Source of the DNA: JAICJC01 sp963709425
GTDB taxonomy: Bacteria; Actinomycetota; Thermoleophilia; Gaiellales; JAICJC01
Length of the DNA: 64,000 nucleotides
Direction of reading: 5' to 3'
Assembly (NCBI GenBank): GCA_963709425.1
Contig: CAVPWG010000002.1
Coordinates: forward strand, 469,285 to 533,284
A program made the translations under genes and the position numbers. This document shows, in pieces, positions 9,597 to 18,185 of this stretch (within the stretch, counting starts at the first letter, position 1; the number at the start of each line of letters is the position of its first letter). Below the pieces are notes generated by a model, which did not search any database, had not been told where the DNA came from, and saw only the letters and a list, made by a program, of their open reading frames with translations.

Positions 9597-10635
9597 TCAA
9601 CATCTAGTGGGTCGCCCATCCGCTCGGGGCCACATCTTGTGGCTCGGGCGGATCGGGGGAATGGAAGTCTCGCGCACGGGTCGGACGGACAACCCGGCTC
9701 TGCGCGTCGTCAGCCCGCGAAGGTCGGCCAGCGTCAGCTGGAGGCCCTCGGCGAATCCGACCTCGGCCGACCAGCGGGAGCTCCCGCTTCGCCCGGTCGC
9801 AGTCGAGCGCGCTTCGGGAGAGCTCCCCGAGCCGGGCCGCCCGGTGCTCCGGCGCGACGGCCGTTCCGGCGGCGTGCTGGCAGGCGGCCAAGAGCTCGAG
9901 GACGTTGGTCTCGGTCTCCGTCCCGATGTTGAACGTCTGCTCGGAGCCGGCGTAGTCGAGTGCCGCGAGGTTGGCGCGGACGACGTCGCCGACGTAGACG
10001 TAGTCGCGCGTCTGGAGGCCGTCGCCGAAGACGAGCGGCGTCTCGCCGGCGGCCAGCCTGCCGAAGAAGATCGCGACGACCCCCGCCTCGCCGTGCGGGT
10101 CCTGGCGGGGCCCGTACACGTTGCCGTAGCGCAGGATGACGTGGTTCGTCCCGTAGAGCCGGTTCGAGAGCTCGACGTAGTGCTCGCCGCAGAGCTTCGA
10201 GATGCCGTACGGCGCCATGGCGGCACAGGGGGTCGATTCCGGCGACGGGATCTGGTCGACCTCGCCGTAGATCGCCCCGCCGGTCGACGAGAAGACGACG
10301 CGGGCGCCGGTCGTGCGCGCCGCCTCGAGCACCTCGGCGGTGCCGCGCACGTTCACGTCGGCGTCGAAGCCGGGGTCGGCCACCGACACGCGGACGTCGG
10401 CCTGGGCCGCCAGGTGGAACCAGGCCTCCGGCTCCACGTCGGCGGCGAGCTCCTTCAGCGCCGCGCCGTCGCGGATGTCGATCCGCCGCAGGTCGGCGCC
10501 GGCGGGCACCCGGGCCTCTCGGCCCGACGAGAGGTTGTCGACCACCACGACCGCGTCGCCGCGCGCCAGGAGGCCGTCGGCCACGTGCGAGCCGATGAAG
10601 CCCGCCCCTCCGGTGACGATCGCACGGACTGGCAC
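9597..10635 (-). CDS. NAD-dependent sugar-nucleotide epimerase/dehydratase (extended SDR), frameshifted at the C-terminus
   Basis: Extended short-chain dehydrogenase of the UDP-glucose 4-epimerase type. Seen: the NAD-binding TGGAGFIGSH at the N-terminus, DNLSSG, FHLAAQADVRVS, FSSTGGAIYG, the catalytic APYGISK (YxxxK), LRYGNVYGPRQ and the substrate-domain FGDGLQTRDYVYVGD. It likely epimerises or dehydrates a nucleotide sugar for cell-envelope glycans. The C-terminal EVGFAEGLQLTLADLR block is in another frame from the body; a one-base indel near 9771 explains this, so the 3' end is uncertain. The frame is continuous with topB upstream; a GTG at 10635 is the natural start (see the fusion finding). 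Confidence 0.88.
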
Positions 10636-10640
10636 GGCGG

Positions 10641-13111
10641 TCAGGCGAGCCTGGGTGGCGGCCTCGGTGCCCTCGTCCTCGCGCTGCACCTCGACCGTCT
10701 GGTCGGGCGTCAGGACGAGCCTGCCGCGGAACGGGCCCTTGCGATCCTTGAAGTCCATCCAGTCCGAGGCGCCGTTCTCGATCACCTGGCGCGCCTCGTC
10801 GACCGAGATCTGGCGGCCCTTGGTGGACTTCCAGATGACGAAGCCGCAGCCCGGCTCCTTCTTGCTCTTCCACGACGAGCACCCGTACGCGCGGCTGTTC
10901 TCGCGGATCTCACCGTCGCACTTCGGGCAGTCGGCGATCTTCTCGCGCGGCCCGGCCGGGGCGTCGAGGCGGGTGCCGTCGTCGGCGATGAGCTGCACCT
11001 GGTTTCCCTCGGCGAGCACGAGCCGCGCCCTGCTGGGCCGGGTCTTGAACCCGTCCAGCAGCTCGGTCTGGCCCTTCTGGAGCAGCTCGCGGGCCTCGGC
11101 GGCCGAGATGGAGCGGCCCTTCTGCTGCTTCCAGATGACGAAGCCGCAGCCGGGCTCCTCGCGGCTCTTCCAGGAGGAGCAGCCGTAGGCGAGCCGGTTC
11201 TCGCGGATCGTGCCGTCGCAGTTCGGGCACGGGCCGATCTCCTCGCGGAGCGCGCGCACGTCGTCGGAGGAGAGCTCGCGGAAGTACTCGACCACCTCCG
11301 ACGTGAACGCGCGGATGTCGTCCATGAACGCGTCGCGCGCGCCGGCGCCGTGCTCGATGTCGGAGAGGCGCTTCTCCCACCGGCCGGTGAGGTCGGCCGA
11401 CGTGAGCGCGTGGTCGCCCAGCAGGGAGATCGCCTGGCGACCCTTGGACGTCGCACGGAGCTGCTTTCCGAGCCGCTCGATGTAGCTCACCCGGATCAGC
11501 TTCTCGATCGTCTCTGCGCGCGTCGCAGGCGTGCCGAGGCCGGCCTCCTTCATGGCCTGGCGGAGCTCCTCGTCCTCGATCTGCTTGCCCGCCGTCTCCA
11601 TGTCCTTGAGCAGCGACGCCTCGGAGTAGCGCGGCGGCGGCTTGGTCTGCTTCTCGAGCACCTCGGCCGTCTCGCACGTCCCCTGCTCGCCCTCCTCGAC
11701 CTTGGGCAGGCTCTGGCGTGGCTCGTCGTCGTCGGCGCCGGCGGCGGGCTCCTCCGCGGCGGCCTCCTCGCCGAACGCCGCCGCCCGCCAGCCGGCCTCG
11801 ATGAGGCGCCGGCCGCGTGTGCGGAAGCGGTGGCCGCCGGCCTCGGTGACGATCTCGGTGTCCTCGAACCTGGCGTCGGGGTGGAACACGGCCAGGAACC
11901 GGCGCACGACGAGGTCGAAGACGCGGGCGTCGTCGCCCGTGAGCTCCTTGCGCGGCAGCTCTCCCGTGGGCACGATCGCATGGTGGTCGTCGACCTTCGC
12001 GTCGTTCACGACCCGGGCCAGCGGCAGCACGTCGAGGCCGGCGACGTACGCCGCCGCCGCGCGGACAGCCGGGATGGCGGTCAGGCTGCGGGCCGTCGAC
12101 TTGAGCGTGGGGATCTGATCGGACGGCAGGAACTGCGACCGGGTGCGCGGATAGGTGAGGAGGGCGCCGGCCGCCGATCCCTCGTAGAGGCGCTGGGCGG
12201 CGGCGAGCGTCCGCTGCGCCGAGAGCCCGTAGCGGCTGTTGGCGTCGCGCTGGAGGCTCGTCAGGTCATAGAGCAGCGGCGAGCGGGTCTTGCGCTCGGT
12301 GCGCTTGACCGTCGCGACCAGGGCGTCGGCGCCGCCCGCGGCGACGGCCACGGCGTCGGCGACCTCGCGCTCGGAGGTGCGGTCCTCCTTGCCCTCGAAC
12401 CAGCGGCCGATGTACGACCGCGGCCCGTCGAGCCCGAACCGGGCATCGACCTGGAAGTACGTCTGCGGCTCGAACGCGTCGATCTCGAGGTCGCGGCGGA
12501 CGATCAGCGCGAGCGTCGGCGTCTGCACCCGGCCGAGCGACACGACCCCGCCCAGCGAGCGCCCCTTCACGGTCGCCGCGCGGGTGGCGTTCATCCCCAC
12601 GAGCCAGTCGGCCTCGGACCGCGAGCGGGCCGCCGCGGCGAGGGGCTCCATCTCCTCGCCCGGCCGCAGGTTCTCGAAGCCCGTCGCGGATCGCGTCCTT
12701 CGTCATCGACGAGACCCACAGGCGGCGCACGGGCTTCGTGGTCTTCGCCACGTCCATGATGTACCGGAAGATCAGCTCGCCCTCGCGGCCGGCGTCGCAG
12801 CCGTTCACGATCTCGTCGACGTCGTCGCGCTTGATCAGCCGCTTCAGGACGTCGAGCTGCCTTTTGTTCCGGGCGTCGGGCCGGAGCTTGAACTGCTCGG
12901 GAAGGACGGGCAGCGTCTTGATCGACCAGCGCTTGAGCGCCTCGTCGTACTCCTCCGGCTCGGCCAGCTCGACGAGGTGACCGATGGCCCACGAGACGAT
13001 GTGCTCATCGGCCTCGAGATATCCCTCGTGCTTCTGGAAGCCGCCGCCGAGCGCGCGCGCATAGTCCTGCGCCACAGAGGGCTTTTCCGCGATGACAAGC
13101 TGCTTTCCCAT
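10641..13111 (-). CDS. topB: Type IA DNA topoisomerase (topoisomerase III-like), split by a one-base insertion
   Basis: Type IA topoisomerase that passes single DNA strands through a transient 5'-phosphotyrosine break. N-terminal Toprim domain (VIAEKPSVAQDYARALGG, then GCDAGREGELIFRY), the active-site tyrosine in LLTYPRTRSQFLPSD, and two C-terminal zinc-ribbon repeats (CPNCDGTIRENRLAYGCSSW and a near-copy CPKCDGEIRENSRAYGCSSW). The ATG at 13111 begins MGKQLVIAEK. Toprim and the body are in different frames: the expected RDGFENLRPGEEME run needs one C removed from the CCC at 12680-12682. A TGA in the shifted frame at 10641-10643, just before the epimerase GTG, is the likely original stop; as read, the frame runs into the epimerase. 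The IAEKPSVA and REGELI forms favour TopB over TopA. Confidence 0.87.
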
Positions 13112-13181
13112 GTCGGGGCGGCAGGGTAGCACGGAGGTTTTCGGGCATTTCGCCCGCGGTCCCAATTGTCACACACGCGCG

Positions 13182-14070
13182 TCAGTCGAGTCCGAACGCT
13201 GCGCGCATGCTCGCGGCGGACGTCGCCTGACCGAGCGGCGGGAGGCCGAGCAGCTCCTCCTGGGTGCGAAGGAGCGAATAGTGGGTGAACGGGTCGCCGG
13301 CCACAGTGCCCGGCGAGACCGACGGCGCGACCACCACCGTGTACACGCGGTTGTCCTCGTGGTGGTCGTCCTCGTCGTAGGTGATGAAGAGGACGGTCGT
13401 GCCCGAGCGGTAGGCCGGCGAGTCGACGATCCGCGGGACCCAGCGGGCGAGCCAGCGGTCGCCGTCGGAGATCTGGCAGTCGTGCTCGTCGGAGCACAGG
13501 TTCGGCGTGATGAACGTGTACGGGGCCAGGTCGCCGCTTTGGAGATCGGACGGGAGCTGCTCGAGCGGGACGTCGTCCTGCGCGCAGGTCGCCGCGACCT
13601 TCGTGAAGTACACGGCCGGGTTGTGCCGGGGCGCGTAGTCGCCCGCGTTCTCGAGGCCGCACGGCCCCGGCATGCTCTCGGCGTAGGCGCGCCAGCCGGT
13701 CTGCGAGAAGATGCTCTCGCCCGTAGCTCTGGCATCCGTCCCCGGGCGAGCAGTCCGAGCCGTCGAGGCCCTGCGTGGAGCCGGAGACCAGCGCGAGGTA
13801 GTTGGGGAGCGAGGGGTGGGTGACGGCCCGGTAGTTCGTGGCGAGGCCGCATCGGCGCGCGAGGGCGTTCAGGAACGGCGAGTGGCCGGCCACCTGCGAG
13901 AAGCCATGGTTCTCCATCACGATCGTCACCACGTGCTCGTAGTGAGCGGGCGGCGCAGCGCCCGTACACGAGTCGCCCGCGGCCGCCGGATTCCCGGGCG
14001 GCCCGCCTCCGTGCTTGCACGCGCCGGCGACCGCGGCGACGACGACGGCGACTCCGATCAATCGATGCAA
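13182..14070 (-). CDS. Secreted or lipoprotein phosphoesterase (PF04185), frameshifted
   Basis: Second phosphoesterase-family member in the window. Seen: a hydrophobic N-terminus ending VAGACKHGGG (cysteine suits a lipoprotein, though the lipobox is weak), HVVTIVMENHGFSQVAG, THPSLPNYLALVSGST, YTFITPNLCSDEHDC, VLFITYDEDDHHEDN and THYSLLRTQEELLGL. These are exported metal-dependent phosphatases/phospholipases. The two halves lie in different frames; removing one C from the CCCC at 13740-13743 restores DCSPGTDARATGESIFSQTG. The start is unclear: an ATG at 14097 lies within the dispersed repeat, so a TTG at 14070 or 14061 is more likely. It lies 70 bases upstream of topB. Confidence 0.82.
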
Positions 14071-14096
14071 CGACGGGGTCAGACCCCAATCTTGCA
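14066..14096 (+). repeat. Dispersed 31-bp palindromic repeat, copy 1
   Basis: TGCAA/TTGCA outer arms with the perfect core GGGGTC-A-GACCCC at 14074-14086. It lies at the 5' end of the minus-strand phosphoesterase and about 24 bases before the plus-strand gene at 14120. Same consensus as six other copies in the window. Confidence 0.85.
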
Positions 14097-14119
14097 TCGC
14101 CCGTCTACGCTTTGCCGCG

Positions 14120-14746
14120 ATGGCCGACTCGGACACCGACGCGACCACGCTCGCCCGCTGGGCGGCCGCTCACGGATTCGCCCCCTCGGAGCGCAAGCTC
14201 GAGGGCGAGACACCGCTCCTTCGGCAGGGCGTGATGGACATCGCCACCGATCTCCACGAGGGCGAGCTCGCCGGCCGGCCGGCGCGGATCTTCACCCTCT
14301 ACGTGGACGCGCCAGGGCTTCCGCTGCTCGGCGACACGAGCACGACGACCGCCTCGTTCACCGTCCTTCTGGTCGCGGTCGACGCGCCGGCCTGGCCGCG
14401 TGTGACCATCCACCCGGCGGACTTCTCCGAGGACAACTGGCTGACGCGGCTCCTGCGGCACGACGACCACCGCGTCCGCGACGTCGGCCCCGAGTTCGAC
14501 CGTCGCTACCGGCTCCGAGTTGCCGACTCGACGCCGGATGACGCGATCGACCGGCTCCGCGCTCCCGAGCTCGTCACCTGGTGCGTCGATCAGCCGAGCC
14601 TGATCTTCGACCTCGAGAACAACGTCGACACCGGCGACTCGCTGGTCGTCGCGGCGGCCGGGGACGACGGGGACGAGGCGGTCCTCGACGGGCTCGCCGA
14701 GCAGGCGCGGTGGCTCGCCGCCTGGTTCGAGAACCGCGCCGCATAG
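14120..14746 (+). CDS. Hypothetical protein
   Basis: 208 residues from an ATG directly after the repeat (MADSDTDATTLARW). It appears soluble: no signal peptide and no membrane segment. The first 40 residues resemble a small helical N-terminal unit, followed by an alternating strand pattern (ARIFTLYVDAPG, TTTASFTVLLVAVD, PRVTIHPADF) and an acidic C-terminal helix. The composition and codon use are those of a real gene. I do not recognise the family; the layout (HGFAPSERKLEGETPLL, then beta-rich domain) somewhat recalls actinobacterial DUF3137-like proteins, but this is weak. Confidence 0.7.
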   Translation: MADSDTDATTLARWAAAHGFAPSERKLEGETPLLRQGVMDIATDLHEGELAGRPARIFTLYVDAPGLPLLGDTSTTTASFTVLLVAVDAPAWPRVTIHPADFSEDNWLTRLLRHDDHRVRDVGPEFDRRYRLRVADSTPDDAIDRLRAPELVTWCVDQPSLIFDLENNVDTGDSLVVAAAGDDGDEAVLDGLAEQARWLAAWFENRAA

Positions 14747-14755
14747 GCCGCCGGG

Positions 14756-15664
14756 CTAGAGCCAGCCCTTGCGGCGGAAGTAGATGAGCTGCACGACCGT
14801 CGAGGCGATGATCAAGCCCCACGACCATGCGTAGCCGAACGACCAGTGGTACTCGGGCATGTCGCGGAAGTTCTGGCCGTAGAGCCCGACGATGAACGTC
14901 GGGACGAGCAGGACCGAGGCCACCGCCGTCAGGCGCTTGACGACCTCGTTCTGGTCCTGGGCGACCATCGACTGGTAGTAGTCGCGTGCGCCGGCGACCA
15001 GGTCGCGGCACAGCTCGAGCGACTCCGACGCGCGCAGAAGCTTGTCGTAGGCGTCGGCGAAGTGCAGCTCGACGTCGGTCGAGAACACCTCGACGCCGCC
15101 CTCGAGGTCGACGCGGTTATCGACCACGCGGCGAACCGCGTCCCGGGTCGGTGCGAGCGTCCGCCGGATCTGGAGCATGTCGTGGCGAAGCGCCGACAGG
15201 CGGCCGCGGATCCGCGGCCCGGGCCAGCTCTCGATCGCGTCCTCGAGCTCGTCGATCTCGTTGTTCAGATCGTCGACGAGATTGAGGTAGCTCTCGGCGA
15301 CGTCGTCGACGAGCTGGTAGGCGACCATCCCGGCGGTGTGGTCGTCGCCGATCGCTTCGCGCACCCCCTTGGGATCGAACGGTGGGCGGCCGGGCGGGGT
15401 CTTCCTGACCGTCACGAGCCGCTCGGGCGTGAGGACGATGTCGATCTCCTGGTAGTAGACCGTGTCCTCGTCCGGCACGGCGACCGCCACGAGGAACACC
15501 CCGAAGACATAGCCGGTGTGCGCCTCGAGCGTCGGCCGCGGCTCGTCACCTCGCACGGCGGGCGCGAGCAGCCGATCGAGCGCCCGCGGGTGCAGCGTTC
15601 CCGGGCACGCGTGCCGGAGGGCGTCGCCGTCGGGATCGAGCAGGTCTGTCCACGTGGCGCCCAC
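14756..15664 (-). CDS. CorA-like divalent metal ion transporter with GQN in place of GMN
   Basis: 302 residues with the CorA layout: an alpha/beta cytoplasmic domain (VFLVAVAVPDEDTVYYQEID), long helical stalk (about residues 120-250, EIDELEDAIESWP, VKRLTAVASVLLVPT), then two C-terminal transmembrane helices. The loop signature is YGQNF instead of the usual YGMNF. CorA proteins form pentameric Mg2+/Co2+/Ni2+ channels in the cytoplasmic membrane. It ends YFRRKGWL, the expected basic C-terminus. The gene lies convergent to 14120 and divergent to the nitrile hydratase operon, only 45 bases from it; a role in cobalt supply to that Co-type enzyme is possible but unproven. Confidence 0.88.
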   Translation of the reverse strand: MGATWTDLLDPDGDALRHACPGTLHPRALDRLLAPAVRGDEPRPTLEAHTGYVFGVFLVAVAVPDEDTVYYQEIDIVLTPERLVTVRKTPPGRPPFDPKGVREAIGDDHTAGMVAYQLVDDVAESYLNLVDDLNNEIDELEDAIESWPGPRIRGRLSALRHDMLQIRRTLAPTRDAVRRVVDNRVDLEGGVEVFSTDVELHFADAYDKLLRASESLELCRDLVAGARDYYQSMVAQDQNEVVKRLTAVASVLLVPTFIVGLYGQNFRDMPEYHWSFGYAWSWGLIIASTVVQLIYFRRKGWL

Positions 15665-15709
15665 GGCCGTCCCGGAACGCTACTTCCGCCATCGGCTACC
15701 GTCTGCGCG

Positions 15710-16360
15710 ATGGACGGTGCGCACGATCTCGGAGGCAAGCAGGGCTACGGCCCCGTCGTCCGCGAGGACGACGAGCAGCCATTCCACGAGCCGTGGGAAG
15801 GGCGCGTGCACGGCCTCAACCTGAGCTCCGACGTCGGCCCGGCGTTTCGCTATTCGATCGAGCGGATGGGCGCCATCGAGTATCTGACCACGTCCTACTA
15901 CGAGCACTGGCTGTCGTCGATGGAGCGAAACGGCGTCGAGTCGGGCGTCTTCACCCCCGAGGAGCTCGAAGCCGCCGCGGCCCGGGTCGCGGCCGGCGAG
16001 CCGGTCCCGACGCGGTTCGATGCCGACGCGGTCGCAGACGCCCGCCGCCGGATCACGCCGCACGACGAGCCGGGCTTCGACGCGCCGCCGCCGCGGTTTG
16101 CGCCGGGCGACCGGGTCACGGTGTCGCGGCGCTCGCCGCCCGGGCACACCCGCTGCCCCGCGTACCTGCGCGGCGCGCCGGGCGTCATCGAGTCGGTGCA
16201 CGCCCCGCGGCCGATCCTCGACGTCTACGAGACCGAGGGCGGCCGGGAGGTCCCGCAGGCCTGGTACACCGTCGCCTTCAGCTCGTCCGACCTCTGGGAC
16301 GACCCCGGCACCGCACACGTCGTCCTCGTGGATCTGTGGGAGACTCACCTCGAGCCATGA
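15710..16360 (+). CDS. nthB: Nitrile hydratase beta subunit
   Basis: 216 residues. Start MDGAHDLGGKQGYGPV is the classic beta-subunit beginning, followed by PFHEPWEGRVHGL, SYYEHWLSSMERNGVESGVFTPEEL, and the C-terminal SH3-like barrel (FAPGDRVTV, GHTRCPAYLRGAPGVIE, YTVAFSSSDLW). The beta subunit forms the heterodimer with alpha that hydrates nitriles to amides in the cytoplasm. The gene order beta-alpha-activator is that of cobalt-type enzymes. The stop overlaps the alpha start (ATGA), implying translational coupling. Confidence 0.95.
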   Translation: MDGAHDLGGKQGYGPVVREDDEQPFHEPWEGRVHGLNLSSDVGPAFRYSIERMGAIEYLTTSYYEHWLSSMERNGVESGVFTPEELEAAAARVAAGEPVPTRFDADAVADARRRITPHDEPGFDAPPPRFAPGDRVTVSRRSPPGHTRCPAYLRGAPGVIESVHAPRPILDVYETEGGREVPQAWYTVAFSSSDLWDDPGTAHVVLVDLWETHLEP

Positions 16361-16971
16361 GCGATTCGCACAGCCACACCCGGCCGAAGACGCCGCAGGA
16401 GCTGCGGACCGCCGCGCTCGAGACGGTGCTGATCGAGAAGGGGCTCGTCTCGACCGACGCCATCGAGGAGATCGTCGACGCGTTCCAGAACCGCATCGGG
16501 CCCCGGAACGGCGCGCGCATGGTCGCCCGGGCCTGGGTGGACGCGGCGTACAGGGCCCGCCTCCTGGCCGACGCCGCTGCCGCCGCGGCCGAGTTCGGCT
16601 ACGGCGGGATGGAGGGCGAGCACATCCGCTGCGTCGAGAACACGCCCGACGTCCACAACGTGATCGTGTGCACGCTCTGCTCGTGCTACCCGTGGCCGAT
16701 CCTTGGGATCCCGCCCGTCTGGTACAAGAGCCCGCCCTACCGCTCGCGGGTCGTTCGCGAGCCGCGCGCCGTCCTTGCCGAATTCGGGCTGGACGTGCCG
16801 GAGGGGGTCGAGATCCGCGTGTGGGACTCGAGCGCCGACCTGCGCTACATCGTGCTTCCGATGCGCCCGGAGGGCACCGACGGGATGTCCGAGGAGGAGC
16901 TCGCCGACGTCGTGACGCGCGACTGCATGATCGGCGTCGCGGTACCGCGTGTCGGAGCAGCGGCGGCGTGA
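16357..16971 (+). CDS. nthA: Cobalt-type nitrile hydratase alpha subunit
   Basis: 204 residues. The metal site is VCTLCSCYPWP with cysteines at about 105, 108 and 110; the CTLCSC form (Thr after the first Cys) is characteristic of non-corrin cobalt enzymes, whereas iron enzymes have CSLCSC. In known enzymes two of these cysteines become sulfinic and sulfenic acids. Other conserved parts: RTAALETVLIEKGLV, GPRNGARMVARAWVD and WYKSPPYRSRVVREPRAVL. It hydrates nitriles to amides together with the beta subunit. Starts by ATGA overlap with nthB and ends by GTGA overlap with the activator gene. No amidase is adjacent in the window. Confidence 0.96.
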   Translation: MSDSHSHTRPKTPQELRTAALETVLIEKGLVSTDAIEEIVDAFQNRIGPRNGARMVARAWVDAAYRARLLADAAAAAAEFGYGGMEGEHIRCVENTPDVHNVIVCTLCSCYPWPILGIPPVWYKSPPYRSRVVREPRAVLAEFGLDVPEGVEIRVWDSSADLRYIVLPMRPEGTDGMSEEELADVVTRDCMIGVAVPRVGAAAA

Positions 16972-17186
16972 TCGACCGCGAGGCCGACGAGCCGTTCACC
17001 GAGCCCTGGCAGGCGCGGGCCTTCGCCATGGCGGTCGTCGCGGCCGAGCGGATGGGCGTCGACTGGGACGAGTTTCGCGACCGCCTCAAGGCCGCGATCG
17101 CCGAGCGTCCCGACCAGCCGTACTACGAGAGCTGGCTCGACGCGCTCGAGGCTCTCACCACGGCACCGGCCTCCAGTCCGCGCTGA
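16968..17186 (+). CDS. Nitrile hydratase accessory (activator) protein, short form
   Basis: 72 residues from a GTG overlapping the alpha stop codon. EPFTEPWQARAFAMAV, RMGVDWDEFRDRLKAAI and YYESWLDALEAL match the nitrile hydratase activator/beta-N-terminal-like domain (P14K/NhlE-type), which helps to load and swap cobalt into the alpha subunit. It also resembles the first part of the beta subunit (EPW and YYE-W). Usual activators are 100-150 residues, so this is a short version lacking an N-terminal extension. Its 3' end overlaps a convergent small gene by 32 bases. Confidence 0.85.
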   Translation: MIDREADEPFTEPWQARAFAMAVVAAERMGVDWDEFRDRLKAAIAERPDQPYYESWLDALEALTTAPASSPR

Positions 17187-17403
17187 TCCGCAGATCGATC
17201 GCGGCCCGCATCTGCTCGGTCTCGTCGGTGGCGCGGTGCACGCGGACGCGGTAGGGCACGTCGCCGCCGGGGCTCGTCACGCGGCCGTAGAGCCCGCTGG
17301 CCGCCGCCCGCACGACGTCGTCCTTCACCCCCGCGCCGACGGTCACCCATTCGCCCGGCCGGTAGAGATTGAACTGCACCTGTGCGTAGACGACGTCGTC
17401 CAT
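17155..17403 (-). CDS. Small hypothetical protein
   Basis: 82 residues from an ATG at 17403 (MDDVVYAQVQFNLYRPGE). The alternating hydrophobic pattern suggests a small beta-rich cytoplasmic protein (AQVQFNLYRPGEWVTV, LYGRVTSPGGDVPYRVRVHR). The longer frame upstream runs into the dispersed repeat and has no coding features. It overlaps the activator gene tail-to-tail by 32 bases. No family recognised; the length and overlap make this call moderate. Confidence 0.5.
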   Translation of the reverse strand: MDDVVYAQVQFNLYRPGEWVTVGAGVKDDVVRAAASGLYGRVTSPGGDVPYRVRVHRATDETEQMRAAIDLRISADWRPVPW

Positions 17404-17506
17404 GTCCCGGCCGCAGCCTTGCACGCCGCGGCCGGGGGCGAATCCCCCTATCGGGCGGTCATTCCGCCCACGGCGGGATGAACCGCGACGGCCCGGCCTG
17501 TGAGCA

Positions 17507-17537
17507 TGCAAAGACGGGGTCAGGCACCAATTTTGCA
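17507..17537 (+). repeat. Dispersed 31-bp palindromic repeat, copy 2a
   Basis: Arms TGCAA/TTGCA with core GGGGTC...CACC, closest to the window consensus (GGGGTCAG, CACCAATTTTGCA). It is followed three bases later by a second, more symmetric copy. Confidence 0.85.
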
Positions 17538-17540
17538 TCG

Positions 17541-17571
17541 CGCAATATCAGGGTCTGACCCTGATCTTGCG
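17541..17571 (+). repeat. Dispersed palindromic repeat, copy 2b (variant)
   Basis: Arms CGCAA/TTGCG with the perfect 19-base palindrome ATCAGGGTC-T-GACCCTGAT at the centre. It is 31 bases long like the others and tandem with copy 2a, about 20 bases before the tmk start. Confidence 0.8.
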
Positions 17572-17591
17572 GTGGTCGGTAGCATCAGCCC

Positions 17592-18185
17592 GTGTTCATC
17601 TCCTTCGAGGGCCTTGACGGCTGTGGGAAGACGACCCAGGCCGCGCTCTTCGCCGAGGCCGCCCGCGCCGCCGGCCGGGAGGTGGTGTCGGTGCGCGAGC
17701 CGGGAGGTACGGCCGCCGGCGAGCGGATCCGGGCGCTCCTGCTCGATCCCGACGCCCGGATCGCGCCGTGGGCCGAGGCGCTGCTCTACGCCGCGGCGCG
17801 CGCCGAGCTCGTGGCCGAGGTGATCCGCCCGGCGCTCGACCGGGGCGCGACCGTGGTCGCCGATCGCTACGTCGACTCCTCGCTCGCCTACCAGGGCGTG
17901 GCCCGCGGCCTCGGCGTCGCGGAGGTGCTCGAGGTGAACCTGGCCGCGACCGGGCGGCTCCTGCCCGACCGGACGGTCGTGATCGAGCTTCCGCGCGACC
18001 TCGCCGCCGACCGCCGCGGCGGCGCAGCCGACCGGATGGAGGCCGAGGCGGACGCGTTCCACGCGGCCGTGGCCGACGGCTTCGCCGACGTGGCCCGGCG
18101 CTTTCCCGAGCGGATCGTCGTCGTCGACGGCGCCGGGCCGCCCGAGGACGTCGCCGCCAGGGTTCGCGCCGAGGTGGGGCTGTGA
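17592..18185 (+). CDS. tmk: Thymidylate kinase
   Basis: 197 residues from a GTG. dTMP kinase makes dTDP for DNA synthesis. Seen: P-loop FEGLDGCGKTTQ at the N-terminus, the DR[YF] motif VVADRYVDSSLAYQG (about residue 95), and a lid region with RGGAADRMEAEAD. Length is typical (about 200-210). The stop overlaps the GTG of holB (GTGA), and the tmk-holB-ricT order is common in Gram-positive and actinobacterial genomes, so this is an operon of DNA metabolism genes. Confidence 0.95.
   Translation: MFISFEGLDGCGKTTQAALFAEAARAAGREVVSVREPGGTAAGERIRALLLDPDARIAPWAEALLYAAARAELVAEVIRPALDRGATVVADRYVDSSLAYQGVARGLGVAEVLEVNLAATGRLLPDRTVVIELPRDLAADRRGGAADRMEAEADAFHAAVADGFADVARRFPERIVVVDGAGPPEDVAARVRAEVGL

Noticed and set aside
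9587..9620. A cobalamin riboswitch before nrdR-nrdJ
   Set aside because: The space upstream of nrdR is too short and no B12-box-like sequence is seen; regulation by NrdR is the simpler reading.
9607..12759. A 1050-codon open frame on the plus strand
   Set aside because: It is the mirror of topB and the epimerase in GC-rich DNA; the peptide is R/V/L/A/D-rich without any domain, while the minus strand has complete motifs.
14066..14096. Classical rho-independent terminators at the palindromic repeats
   Set aside because: None of the seven copies is followed by a run of T; stems are short and interrupted by unpaired positions.
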